This document shows, piece by piece, positions 48,180-60,062 of a DNA stretch of 64,000 nt (the first letter of the stretch is position 1; the number at the start of each line of letters is the position of its first letter). The notes under the pieces were generated by a model. That model ran no database searches, was not told where the DNA came from, and saw only the letters and a program-made list of their open reading frames with translations. A program made the translations under genes and the position numbers. Origin of the DNA: Hydra vulgaris (taxonomy: Eukaryota > Cnidaria > Hydrozoa > Anthoathecata > Hydridae); assembly GCF_038396675.1 (NCBI RefSeq), contig NC_088921.1, positions 27,335,001 through 27,399,000 of the forward strand, written 5' to 3'.

Positions 48180-48900
48180 TGCCTTTTTTTAAATTAAAAA
48201 AATTATACGTTCGGTTTTTTTATTTAGATCCTACAATAAAAAACCGAACAATATCGGATGAGCGTCAGCTAAATATTTGTTAATCAAAAAATATACTTAT
48301 TTGGTTGCCAATAAACACTAAGTCAATGTTTAGCCGATATTATAAATCGAGCCGACGTTTAACCGATGTAACGATGACACCTTAACACAGGGTATGAGAA
48401 AAACTGCTTCAAAATTTTTGAAGTTCAAGGTTTTATCTTTTATCATTAGATCTTTATAATTGTTTATTAATGTTTTTTTAATTAGTATTATCTAATTAAT
48501 ATTTTTACATTTATATTTTTGGCTTGTGTTTTTTTCTAAGTTTTATTTTGTACTCATGCATATCAAAGTTACGTTTTCAATAAATTTTCGAATTGTATGC
48601 AAAGATCTTGATTTTAAACTGCGTTTTTTGTTGGTAAACTTGTGTAGCAACTTCATTAAATATTTTTATGAAGGATGAGTTTTTTACTTGCTTACTTATT
48701 ATTAACCATGAAATAGCTTGTGGATTTATTCAACATTAAAAAATAATCAACTTATTAAATAGTGAACATTTATTTTGTAAAAGTTACATAACTAGCATCA
48801 AGTTGCTAAATAAATAAATAAAACTTATTATTAGGTTATTATTAAATTTAAAAAAAAATTTATTATTGAGTTTTATTATTATTTACAACAGTTTTATTAC
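48180..48900. other. AT-rich, no recognised gene
   Basis: A hairpin with GTTCGGTTTTTTTAT and ATAAAAAACCGAAC lies at 48209-48250. GTTTAGCCGATAT and GTTTAACCGATGT are repeated near 48335-48368. Otherwise featureless. Confidence 0.45.
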
Positions 48901-49070
48901 GGGGTCCATAAATTACATCACGCTATAAGGGAAGAGGGGGGAAGGGGAGTGGTTTTGTGACGACTCATACAAAACTTTCTTCCTTAATGTAACAACTTTG
49001 TGACGAGGGAGGGGGTGGGAGGAAGGTAAAAACGGTCAAAAATTGCGTGACGTAATTTATGGACGACCCC
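48901..49070. mobile_element. 170-bp MITE, ends GGGGT...CCATAAATTAC
   Basis: Left GGGGTCCATAAATTACATCA and right, inverted, GGGGTCGTCCATAAATTACG are terminal repeats differing by a 3-base gap and one change. The centre has AAGAGGGGGGAAGGGG and GAGGGAGGGGGTGGGAGG purine tracts around TTTGTGACGA direct copies. No clear target duplication. I have the impression that this terminal sequence is common in invertebrate genomes. Confidence 0.8.
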
Positions 49071-49538
49071 TATTGAAAGACTTCAAGAAATGTAAAGGCT
49101 GGTATTACTGTGAATAAAAAGTATAAACAGCTACAAAAAAGTATTTCAGGAATTATAATTAGTATATTTAAACCGGATATTTCAATAGAACTGTGACAAC
49201 ATTTTGGTTACGAACCGACGTGTTAACAGAATTTTCTCTTTTTACAGATTTAAATGTTTTCTATTAATAATTATTCATACATATGTTGTAGTATATCTTA
49301 AAAAACTGTGTTTCTATAATATACATTTAATAATATTAACTTATGTGTTGCATGTTCAAATACAAAAGCATTTTGTAGTTTGTTTTACAAAGTTGCTTAA
49401 CTTTTGATACAAGGTATTAGATATTCCTTGCATCAGGTTATAATAACCTGATACAAGATATCAGATTATTATAAACCTTGATGTTTTGGATTTTTCTTTA
49501 ACCTTGATAAAAAAGATAGCATATATAAAAATATAATA

Positions 49539-50109
49539 CAGTCGTCCCCCGGTTAACGAACCCCCCTGTTAGCGAACTTTCGGTTAACGAACCAAAAGTT
49601 TGCCCAAAATCCTCCCCCGGTTAACGAACCGGAACTCGGTTAACGAACCGGAAATTCCGAAAAAATCGAAAATTTGACAAGGATTTTTCATGTTCAATTT
49701 TCAATTTTTTCGTAAAATTTTGACAAGCATTTTTCAAGTTCAATTCTCAATTTTTTGGTAAAAATTTGACAAGCAATTTTCTTGTTGAATTTTCATTTTT
49801 TGATAAGCAATGTTCATGTTCAATTTTTAGTTTTTTCTAAAACTTTGACAAGCAATTTTCATGCACAATTTCAATTTGTTTCAATTTTTAAAAGTGCATA
49901 AATCTCAGGTTTCAATCATTTCACCTTTGCCTATTTTATTTATCAAGTTGGACAATTTTTTGAATTTTTTCCCCCATTATTTCGGCAAAATCCATCAATT
50001 AAAAATTTTTTAATGGCGGCCTATGGGAAAACGCGTTTCGGTTAACGAACTTTTCGGATAACGAACTAGTTCGTACTCCGAATTAAGTTCGTTAACCGGG
50101 GGACGACTG
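49539..50109. mobile_element. 571-bp Tigger/pogo-like MITE
   Basis: Exact 23-bp terminal inverted repeats start CAGTCGTCCCCCGGTTAACG and are flanked by the TA duplication of Tc1/mariner elements (49537-49538 and 50110-50111). CAGTCGTCCC ends are typical of Tigger/pogo. The inside has further GGTTAACGAAC copies near both ends and, at 49665-49870, about four diverged 50-60-bp tandem units around TTTGACAAGCAATTTTC. No open frame. Confidence 0.92.
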
Positions 50110-50455
50110 TAATAATTTATTTTTGCTTGTTTTTATAAGTATTACCTGTAATAAAAGTATTGATAAGATGGTACCTTTCCTAATGTTAGGCTGCTTGTTT
50201 ATTTTGAATAAATTAAGGTGTAAATCTAAATAGTAGTTCTATTGGTTTAGGGTTGAATTATTATATTGGTTTAAGATGAAGTTAAGTTTAAGGTAAGCTA
50301 TTTAACCCACAACATATCTTAAACTAGGCTGTTCAACACGCTATGTAAATTGCAGTATGTGTATATTTATGAAATAGATTTTACAAATTGAATGACAATA
50401 AAACATGTATGATAGATTGATGGGACAGTTGTAGCTTTATTTTCTTTTTTTTTAG

Positions 50456-50531
50456 GTATTGGCAGGATCTACTAAACAAATTACCTTCCGGCAACGAGGT
50501 TAAAAGAACCTCCAACTACAAACCAATTTAA
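50456..50531 (+). CDS. Possible terminal exon, unknown gene
   Basis: A long pyrimidine tract and TTTTTTTAG precede an open stretch YWQDLLNKLPSGNEVKRTSN then YKPI and TAA. Good acceptor, but no linked upstream exon in the window. It could be chance. Confidence 0.25.
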
Positions 50532-50839
50532 ACTATTTTTGATAGCAGGATGTTTTAAGAAGATTTGCCTTTTATTTTATTTACTAATTAGAATACTTAA
50601 TTTCATAATTTCTTTAAATTATTTTTGAAGATTGTTTTGTACTGGCTTTTTTTACAAAATAAGTTTAAAAAACAATTTCACATATAGATTTTTAGATTTT
50701 AATAAATAATTTTATTAAGGAGTATAATTATAATTTGTTAGTCAATTTTTTGTATTATTTTTTTGCAAATATCAATTTGATATTATGTTACTAATGTGAG
50801 AGTTTAATCTCAAGATATATTTAAAAAAATGGCAGGATG

Positions 50840-51365
50840 TAGGGGAGGCCGGGGCTAGTTTGCTCAGTTTTTACTCTCTGATCTCTGTAGCCCTAACAGG
50901 ACATTTTTTTTGAAAATTTTAAAGTGTAGTCTCAAAGAGTATGAATTTGGGTAACTTATAAAATTTGCATTCATTTACAAAAAAAAATTCTTGGGGCCTT
51001 CCCGGGCCCTCAAAAAAAATAAAAATGATGCCAACTTACCCCACCCCAGGGTAAGTTGGCGCAAACTATAAAAGTGATTTATAATGTAATATTATGTGCA
51101 AAATTAATAGAAATTTTTTTACTATTAATTTTGTCAACAAATTTAAGCCAAAATTTAATATTACCTTTAAATGGTACCAAATCTTAGTATAGTATCCCAC
51201 TTTTTATCTGTGAAAAAAAACCTTTTTTTGTAAAGAGTAAATTTTTTCAATATTGTTAAAAATTTTAAAAAAAAAAAAAATTAATTTTATAAAAATTTAT
51301 ATTTTTTTCCATAGTAAATGCTATGGAAAAAAACTTACCCCGTGAAAATTTTGTCAACTTACCCG
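50840..51365. other. Repeat-like stretch with GGGTAAGTTGGC hairpin
   Basis: At 51030-51060, GCCAACTTACCC and GGGTAAGTTGGC pair perfectly around CACCCCA. AACTTACCC recurs at 51339 and 51357, and a GGGGCTAGTTTGCTCAG variant sits at 50853. It may be a degraded non-autonomous element; ends not found. Confidence 0.5.
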
Positions 51366-52015
51366 AAAGCCTTTTTTTCAATAAACAGTCTGTAGATCCT
51401 GAAAAACGGCAACTTTGAAAAAAAGTCTGATCGGATATAGTAAACCAATTGTGACGGGATTTTAACCGATTTTGCATTGATGATCGTGCACCCTATTTTT
51501 AAAATAAAATTATTTTGCTTAATTCTAAATTTGATCAACCTACTTCTTTGCGTCTTTTTAAAATCAAATCTTTTACTCTCCCTTATAATCAAAATTTGAC
51601 AACAAAATTTATATTATTGAAATATTTATTAAACTTTATTATCTATTCTACAAAGTGATATGTGTATGTGTATTTTATTTTATTATGTTGTAATTATAAT
51701 TACTTTATAACCTAATATTTTGTTTACACTAAGTGTAACTAAAAGTGTAACTTAACCTAATATTTTGTTTACACCAGCATAAGGCTCTGACGATAAGATC
51801 TTACTGATCTACTTTCAGATACCTAGGTTTTCAAATGTTAGTAGTATTTGCATACTTTATAATTTGCAGTAACTTTTATCTATTCTCATTGTATTGAAAA
51901 AACGAACTAACAAATGTAACCTAAAATGTTTTAAAAAAAAAAAACGCTCAGTGTGATACAAAAATATTCTTTAAAAAAGTGTAATGTTGTGTTTTAAATA
52001 ATACTTGTACACGTG

Positions 52016-52200
52016 TGATATGCTGTACTTTTCTTTGTGTTTTTGAATTTGTTCCGCAAAAGTATTTTTTTCTCATTGGACAATTTATAAAAATGCTTCA
52101 TTATTTGATTTCTTTTTTTATCTGAAAAATAATTACTGCATTTATGACCGCATTTTAATTTACAGCCTTTAACTTTTTTTGCAGAAAGTAGTTGTCCTCT
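52016..52200 (-). pseudogene. N-terminal Cys-rich fragment of a transposon protein
   Basis: The minus-strand frame reads KGCKLKCGHKCSNYFSDKKR then NQIMKHFYKLSNEKK. The CxxKCxxKC...R..I...Y..L pattern is the N-terminus of an abundant invertebrate transposon-encoded family. The preceding Arg/Glu-rich codons come from a (CT)n run at 52238-52258. No body of the gene follows. Confidence 0.45.
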
Positions 52201-52429
52201 GATATCAACATACTCTTCCACTCCACCCCACTCTTTCCCTCTCTCTCTCTCTCTCTCTTTTGCTTTTCTTACAATTTTTCCCAATTATCTGGTATCCTTT
52301 TTAGTTTTTTAGTTTATGTTATACGCTCCGTTGTTGAAATATTATTGTTAGATTTATTTAAACAGTCTTCGTTTTTTACTGTAGATGTGCTATTACTTTG
52401 TTCGACAAAAACACAGTTCGTTTATTGAT

Positions 52430-53340
52430 ATTTAGAAAGGGCCTCTATTAAAATAAATAAAAAAAAATTTTTATACTGACCAGAATTCAAAGTTTTACAT
52501 AGCTGATGGATCATATTTTATGATTATTAAAGCTTAATATTTGCCATTTTACTTTAGCTCAAAATTTTTGAAAAATTTTACTCGATCAACCATTTAGCTA
52601 TAGGTTTTTAAAGTTTAAGGCTTTTAACGCACATATTACTCAAGTTATTTTTGTTCTTGTAAATCCATTTTTTTGCTTTTTTTGCTGACTCGGCAGGAAA
52701 AAGGAAAAAAATCATGTTTTTGACAAAAAGCAAAAGTCACTTTTTGTGACAAATAAATGAAAAAGATGTTTTTTATATTCAGTTTGTTAACTACTATCAA
52801 AAAAAATTTTTAATTTAAGAAAAAGATCACATTGTAGAAAATAAAATTTATAGAGCAGTTCTACCCTAATATTGTAAGTTCTCTGTCAAACTTATAGTGT
52901 AAATTTTATTTATTTTAATAATATTATTTTGTATAACTATATTACTATTTTGATAAAAATTACTTTGGTTTATCCTGCTTAACATGCTTAGTATAATATA
53001 AAAAATGTCTTTCTTTGTAACCTACATAAAGCAAACTATTACTCTGTTCAAATTAACTTCTCTCAGATTAAACATACTTGAGCTTCTGTCAGTAAGAGAC
53101 CTTTTCACAGTACTGATCAATTAGTGCACGCGCATATTTACTTGTACATCACGGTTCCCTATGCGCAGCAGTAGTATTCATATCCCCCCAATAGACTCTG
53201 AGATAAGCTATCAGCAGGTTAAAAATAAGTCAGCATTTTTAAACGCTTTTAATTATGTATAAAAGCAAATAAACATGTACTTCGATTCATAACTTCGATT
53301 CATAAATCAGCAAGTACATGAACATATACACAAAAATATA
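52430..53340. other. AT-rich, no recognised gene
   Basis: Nothing supported, except the direct pair ACTTCGATTCATAA at 53279-53306. Confidence 0.4.
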
Positions 53341-53499
53341 AACATATGGTTTCTTTAGGAAATCCTAAAACAGCACCTCTATTCAAATTAAAAATATGAA
53401 CTTTTTAGTTACTAATTTGATATCATTCAAGCTTATAGCTATCAAATATAAATGTAAGTTGACAAAAATGTAACCTTTTCAAAAAAAATAATATTAGTG

Positions 53500-54000
53500 G
53501 GATCAAAAAAAACTTTAAATGGCGGATTTTAGCCAACTTTGCCTAAATTAGACTTTTTACATACTAAATGTTATTAATGACTGTTATTAATCTATCTTCG
53601 TCTGATTTTTAATGAATAAAAGAAAAGTGAACCTAAGCAATCAAATTTAGAACTGTTATGTATTTTCAGGGGGTAAAAACATTTAAAAATGGTGGATTTT
53701 TAGTCATTTTTGCACAAGTTAGGCTGTAAAATATTAATAATAACTGTCATTGGGTTGTCTTAATCTAATTTTTCATGAATAAAGGAAAGGTTCAACGACC
53801 AAATTTAAAACTGTTTTGTATTTTCAGGGGATCAAAATAATTTAAAATTGTGAATTTTCAGCCAATATTGCATAAATTAGGCCTTTTATGAGCTGTAAAA
53901 TGTTATTAATGACTGTTATTTGTCTATCATGTTTTGTTTTGTAATGACTTAAAGAAAAGTGAACCTAAACGATTGAATTTAAAACTTTTATGTATTTTGA
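53500..54000. repeat. Three tandem ~170-bp units in the left terminal repeat
   Basis: Units begin near 53500, 53670 and 53829; each starts GG(G)ATCAAAA or GGGTAAAAA and contains AATGGYGGATTTT and TGACTGT(T/C)ATT. Confidence 0.85.
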
Positions 54001-54032
54001 GTAATTTTTATATCAATAAAAAAAAGTCAATA

Positions 54033-57000
54033 TTATATTAATATGAGTGAGTTTTTATAGACTATATCGAATATGTTTCCGTCATCGAGTGACTCGTCAT
54101 CAGAAATATCGTCAGATTCATCTTGAATTGTGTTTTCACAACCAACACCTTTGCAATCACCACATGCCAAAACACAAAAAAGTCCATTTCTTTGACACAA
54201 ACATAGCTTAGATCCACAAGGCCAGTTCGACAAAAATTTGCAGTGAAATCTTATAACGTGAAGAATTTCCTGTGGTCAATGTTTTAAAAAATTACATTTT
54301 TGTATATTTGCTCTAAGTATAGAATAAGAGTACCATAAGAAAAAAAAAAGATACTTGGTTGGTCATTATGGGTACTATTTTTTCACTTATTATCTTCCAA
54401 CCCCATTCAAACGAATTCAAGCTACACTTCATCACCGTTTTCCACTGCCAAACCTGAAGGTATGCTCTTAAACTGTGATACCATACTGCCCTTTTTGTAG
54501 GTGGTAGCTTTGATGTTACGATGTTGAGGCAGATGCAGCCATTTGCTTATATGTGTTGAATCTTATCTCTGAAAGTGTGTCATCAGCTTTTCCGTTGTAC
54601 AGTATGATAAATAACTTGATACCTGCCTTCCCAACTTCCTCTCGCACACTAGACGAGTTTATGAAGCAGTGGAAAAGTTTTTGTCTTTTGCATTACATCC
54701 ACCAAACGCATGAATGAGAAGCAAGTATGGTATAACTTAACAGCCGGACTTCTACCATTTTTAACTAAGTTTGAACTTATGATAACCTGACCCATTTCCC
54801 AACAATTTCGATAAGAGATGCTTTGCTCCACTTTCTCATCTTATTGTCTAAAAAAAATGCTGATGGAACTGGAGTCAATTCGTAGTTGAAGTGACTCTTA
54901 ATATCGTCACAACGTTCTGCAATCATTATCAATCGCGTGAAGCAGGATAGATGGTGATCTTTTGATTGTTGATACGAACGATACAAAATTCTTCAGATCA
55001 GACAGTCGTTTCACTTACTGCTTTTGTTTTATTGAAGCTTCAACTACAGCTACACCATCCAACATTAATTGTAAATTCAACCCAACTTTTTCACATATGT
55101 CACAGTTTACTGTTTCATCTGCAATCAAACCAGTAGATAGAGACTGGAGCTCTGACCTTTTTGATTCAAATGGGTTATTTGATTCAAAAAGCTGAAATAT
55201 TTTATCTAAGTCATCATAGTCTTTTTTACTCCAACTCTTTCCCATTTCTTCATGCTAATCGCTACTGTTGTGTTTGTTGCCGGTCAAATCAGACAAAGCA
55301 TTGTGAATGCAGTGCGCACTGTGGAAGTAAATCCTTTACCTCTAGTCAGGCTGCCTCAATTTTTCAATGAACGCATCAGTACCTAGTAGAGTAAAGATTA
55401 CAAACTAAAGTATATATAACTATATAAAATATATATAACTAGTTCCATGAAGCTAATAATATTCTAAAGCCTGACCAATAAGCAGTACTTACCAAATCTA
55501 TCAATACTTACTTGAGCATAACCAACTATAAATTTTAAATCGAAAAGAAAGAACTTTAACATATGCATGCAAATACCTGTTCAACGACAAGATAAGGCCA
55601 CAACCCACCCCAAAAGCACTCTGATCTTCAAATTACATAAAAACCATTAGATGCCAACTTTTGATACAACCAAGCTGAGTCTGAGGAAGTTCAAGCATAT
55701 GTTGTAGGTAAATGTTGCGGATTTTGCGCAGTGGATGTGCCCTGTTCCTGAAAAAAGGTTAGGCATTTGATTCAACGTGATTAAATGAAGATTCCAATCC
55801 CTTTTATGCAAAGAACAGATGAATCGAGGTATAATATCAATGTATTCCATATAATTAAGCCATAACTTTGCTGTTTGGGACTTGGAAGCTAATACAGTTT
55901 TCAACAATTCAATGATCGAATCAAGCTTTTTAATAGCTGCACAACAAACATCAAAGTAGTTAATCTCTTTTTCTGAAATTTGCATGTAGATTTTTTTAGT
56001 TCAATCAATTCTTTAGGTGTTAATTTTTTATTCATCAAATCCGTATTTGCATATTGTTAGAGCTTTAGAGTGAGAGCAGCATTAATAAGCATGTGCCTTC
56101 TTGTTGCACTAGCAATCGCTTTGCCGTTGAGCATATGTTTCACACTTTTCTCCCTACAATAGCTCAAATCTTAGTTTAAAGATAATTTTTTTATACAATC
56201 TAAGTTTTAAATGTGTGTAAACGAAGATCGGTACTTTACTTCCTTTTCTCGTCACTTTGTCTTTTAAAAGAAGTCTACTGGGTCTAAGCAATTTTATATT
56301 TTCGATTGGGTTATCTCTCCTAGGTATGGTAGATGCGATAAAACCCATCCCATGGAATGTCCCAAGCCCGTCTAATGTGCAAACATTATGATCAAGATTG
56401 TCCGGTATAAAATAGGTAAACATATCCTCAGAACTAAATTGTTTTAACTCTTGATCTACTGGTTTTGACAGTGAGGCCTGTTTAAATTTTGTAACCTCGC
56501 TGTACGATATTCCAAACCTTAATTTAAACAAATCGTCATTTAACCACCAAGAACAGCATAGATTATCTACTTCAACTGCAAGTGCAAACAGAATTGGCGG
56601 AATTTTTATAAGAGCAAAAACTTTAACAATACATTGCCCAAAACTTTCTTTTTGAATTCTTGAGTTTGTGAACTCTCCAAGAAGTAAACTTAAACATTCA
56701 TGAGTTCAATCACCTTTTATTTCATCACTTATTGGGTAGTACTCAGTGCTGTACACCTTTACTCGGATTTCGGCTCTTATCAAATTAGCTGCCGACTTTA
56801 TAATTCAGGTTTTTTCACATACGATATCTTTTTCTATCACTTTGAACCTTTTGTTTATAATAAAATTTACAAAATCTTTAAAACATGTTGCAAGCACCTT
56901 TTGAATTATCCACAAATAATATATGAGATCCAAATTTATCTTTTAACAACCACTTTAAGTAACGTTTATCATACACTTCTTCACACTCGGCCCTAAGTTT

Positions 57001-57640
57001 TTTTAATTTATTACGAAACTGGCTGAGCGTTTTAATTTCTGCAGTTGCTTTGAGCCATTCACATGCTTGGTTAAATGTATATATCATATTCTCATTTTGC
57101 TGCCTTCCTGTTTTAGTGGATTTTGCTAATTCTTTTTTTGTTTGGAAATTTAAACTACAGCTCTGATGATATCTAGCTTCCGCAGCAACAAGGTCAATGC
57201 AACTTAGTAATTGAGCTTCAATCTGAGATGCCGATGAGTCATTTGCATTTTCCTCCTGATTTAACGTGCAAATGCAAAGCAGTCTTTGTTTAATATCTAA
57301 TGTTGATACAATATGCCAATCTTTTCGATTTAGGTTTTTAAATGCTGGATACACTGTTTAGCACAACAAAAACAGTTTATCTTCAAAGCAAAGGCGTCAA
57401 TATATTTTCGAGTGTTTTTTTCTTGAAGGTTCTTGAACAGCAATACGCCGTTTTTTTTAAAAAAATTTTCTAAAGCTATCGTGTACAAACACTATAGTTT
57501 TACTCGATTTCGATAAACATAACTCTCTGTATAACGAATCTTCATTTCGTACTTTGCTGAGTTGTCTTTCGGTCACTTGAATAAAATTCTCTTTTGTTGG
57601 TTCTTTACAAATAGCGCACTCCATAATTTATTTTATATAA
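54033..57640 (-). pseudogene. CXC-type transposon gene, decayed
   Basis: From high to low: MECAICKEPTKENFIQVTER (57624), DLVAAEARYHQSCSLNF (about 57190), DKRYLKWLLKDKFGSHILF (about 56960), FKQASLSKPVDQ then DNLDHNVCTLDGLGTFHGMG (56480-56350), AKLWLNYMEYI and DWNLHLITLNQMPNLFSGTG (55870-55740), FNYELTPVPSAFFLDNKMRK (about 54880), RAVWYHSLRAYLQVWQW and NSFEWGWK (54500-54400), and finally the CXC-like LCLCQRNGLFCVLACGDCKG (about 54200). I know this architecture from a repeated invertebrate family that ends in a Tesmin/TSO1-like cysteine motif. Its role in transposition is not established. Many frameshifts separate the blocks. Confidence 0.75.
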
Positions 57641-57789
57641 GCAAAACTAAAAACAAAAGAATATAGTAAATTGTGAAAATAATAAACCACAGTTTATTTT
57701 AAATTCTCATATGAAAGCAAATAAACTCACCAATGATAAAATGCATTAACTTCTGAAGAAAAAAAGAAATCAAAATTTGCATTATTTGG

Positions 57790-58075
57790 GCAAAATTAGC
57801 CAAATACCCACCATTTTTAAATATTTTTACCCCCTGAAAATATTTATTAACTTAGGTTCACATTTCTTTTATTCATCAAAAATGAGAACAAGATAGACAA
57901 GCAACATTAATAACGTTTTACAGCATGAAAAAAATTTTGGGGTAAAAATACACCATTTTTAATTATTTTTACCCCCTGAAAACAGACAGATAATAGTCAT
58001 TAATAACATTTTACAACCTATAAAAGGCCTAATTTAGGCAAATTTGGCTAAAAATCCGCCATTTAGAATTTTTTT
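57790..58075. repeat. Inverted tandem units in the right terminal repeat
   Basis: Complement of the left-end units: two CCATTTTTAA...TTTTTACCCCCTGAAAA blocks and a terminal AAATCCGCCATTTAG. Confidence 0.82.
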
Positions 58076-58329
58076 AGTTTATATACTTGAAATTTCATGC
58101 TATATTTTTCTATACAATGTTATATCCGAAGATATTGTTGGCTTAGCTTAGGAACATCCACAAATAGTCATTAAGACTAAATAGCGTCCAGACTCCAAAA
58201 TAGCGTCCGTTATTGAGCAACATTTTTGCGCACAGTAGTACTACTCAAGGGCTGAGTCCACTCAAAGTTAAAACAGTCCGGGTTTTAACTTTTCGTTTTA
58301 CACTCTAACCAACTGAGCTATCCAGCCTC
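58076..58329 (-). mobile_element. tRNA-like (SINE-type) insertion in the right terminal repeat
   Basis: The left terminal repeat passes directly from GTGGGATCA to AAAAACTTTAAATGGCGG, but the right one has 254 extra bases at that point. On the minus strand the insert begins AGGCTGGATAGCTCAGTTGG, then TTAGAGTG: a tRNA 5' half with a good A-box (TAGCTCAGTTGG, 58309-58320). No clear B-box follows. Its 3' side meets an A-run. It could be a tRNA-derived SINE or a tRNA pseudogene. Confidence 0.72.
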
Positions 58330-58682
58330 GACCCCACTGATATTATTTTTTCTAAAAAGGTTGCATTTTTGTTAACTTACATTTATATTTGATAGCAATA
58401 AACTTAATTCAAATTATTAACTGAGATCAAATTAGTAACTGAAAAGTTCATATTTTTAATTTGAATAGAGGTGCTGTTTTAGGATTTCCTTTGGAAACCA
58501 TATGTTTTTAAAATTTATTGTATTAGGTACCTCATTTTGACATCAGATTGTGAAAAACGCTCAAGGAGTATGTCGGTGAGGTTTTGAATTTGAACAATTG
58601 AAGGGTAGTAGAGACTTTTATGCTAAAAACTGCTTCTGCACTACTTAGTTTCCATTTGTTCAATTTCAAGGTCTCTATTTGC

Positions 58683-58890
58683 TTATAACTTTACAAACAA
58701 GATTTAAAAACTGACGTAATATTCTTGACTGAAATTGGTTTGTTACCAGAGATTTACCGAGTTCTCTTAAAAACAATCTTCTGTGATGCGTCTTCTGTTT
58801 ATTCCATGCAGGATTTAAATGCATCCAAATTACGTAAGCATTTGCGGCGGAAATGTCTAGGATGTTGTAAAAGATTACAATAGGTCATCT
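58683..58890 (-). pseudogene. piggyBac transposase, C-terminal part
   Basis: Minus strand: IVIFYNILDISAANAYVIWM, then HLNPAWNKQKTHHRRLFLRE and LGKSLVTNQFQSRILRQFL. The FYNxxDxSxxNAYVxW block is diagnostic of piggyBac. It is the continuation of the gene at 63290-64000, from which it is separated by the hAT element. Confidence 0.85.
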
Positions 58891-59473
58891 GAATTATAAA
58901 ACATAGACGAAAAACAATAGATTTCATAAACTTTCATAGAGTATTGCTATATTTATAATTACTAGGGATGTACCGAAGCTGATACTTGGCCGAAGCCGAA
59001 GCTTTGGCCGAAGCTACTTTGCCGAAGCCGAAGCTTCGGCAAAAGTCATGTGTACTTTAAAGCACAATACACTTCACCACCACGATTTGAATAATCAAAC
59101 TGTTTTTGAAATCATATATCAATGTTTTAGGCTTGTATGCTTTGGCCCACAAGCCCATTTTAGGAAAATTATAAAACAAAAGCACAATTATAAAAAATTA
59201 AAACAATTTTAGCGAGTGAAATTTAAATTCCTTACTTTATATCTAGAAGGTATAGACTACAAATCACTCTGCAGTCTGCAATAAATGACTTAGACAGTTA
59301 CTGATTCTTAAGATAATCTAGGGTCAATACTTTGAAAGAGTTCACAAAAATGTAAACATATGTAAAAATAGTTATTATTTTAATTTGAACATAAAATTTG
59401 GTATTTGTGTTAAACTTTGTTAAAAAAGATGAATCAGTCGAACTACGAAGTCTATTATTTACTTAATAATAAT

Positions 59474-59761
59474 TTATTCAATGAAAGTAGGCATATTATA
59501 GTTTAAAAACGCAATCAGTTCTCCATGCTCTGGTAATAGTCTGTTTCTTTTTGCTTCAAATATGTTTCCAGTTGTTTCTAAAGGCGTTTACTTTTTACGG
59601 ATGAAGGAGGCGCACACAAAACTTTCTTTAAAAACTTTGACAAATCCAACTTGTAAGTATCTTTATCAGAGCAACTATTACGGTATGCATCCCACCACTT
59701 ATAAGGGCATTCATTCTTTGGCAGTATTGGAAGGCTAAAGTAGAAGTTGACTTCATCGGTG
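59474..59761 (-). pseudogene. hAT exon 3: dimerisation domain
   Basis: After the acceptor TTATGTATCAG (59762) the frame reads TDEVNFYFSLPILPKNECPY then KWWDAYRNSC and FLKKVLCAPPSSVKSKRL. A one-base loss near 59588 turns the expected SERLFxTxGNIF into a stop; the next frame continues LETTGNIFEAKRNRLLPEHG and ends naturally at 59474. This is the complete hAT C-terminus with a single break. Confidence 0.82.
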
Positions 59762-60062
59762 CTGATACATAAAATATAAGTGATAATGTTAGGTTTATAT
59801 TTTACAAGTATTAATCTTTAAACAACTAAACAAATTAAAAGAGGACTCTTATCCGTCTTTTGAACTATAAAGAATAAAGAATGGAGATAAAAAAAATTGC
59901 TTATTGGTAAATTATAAATAATTTTGGGCATAGGCAATCAAAAATATTTCATAGAATTAAAAGAAGTAACATGAAATATAGAAATTGAAATATAATTCCA
60001 TTTAATTTATATATTTAATGTATAAGCAACACGTAAATCATAAATAGATTCTTTTTTCTTAC

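Larger units (their letters stand above)
53341..58505 (-). mobile_element. 5.2-kb DNA transposon with long, internally tandem terminal repeats
   Basis: The outer ends match inverted, starting AACATATGGTTTC and running on as AAATCCTAAAACAGCACCTC for more than 150 bp. Inward, both ends consist of roughly 170-bp tandem units with AATGGCGGATTTTAGCCAA, GTTATTAATGACTGTTATT and TGTATTTTCAGGGG: three on the left (53500-54000) and about two on the right (57790-58075). The gene between lies on the minus strand. The exact tips and target duplication are unresolved. Confidence 0.78.

Noticed and set aside
52192..52428. 78-codon plus-strand frame with a hydrophobic and Ser/Leu-rich start
   Set aside because: The region is a (CT)n tract and AT-rich sequence; the minus strand carries the recognisable Cys-rich fragment.
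56700..56996. 98-codon plus-strand frame
   Set aside because: Antisense to the CXC-type transposon gene and without recognisable motifs.
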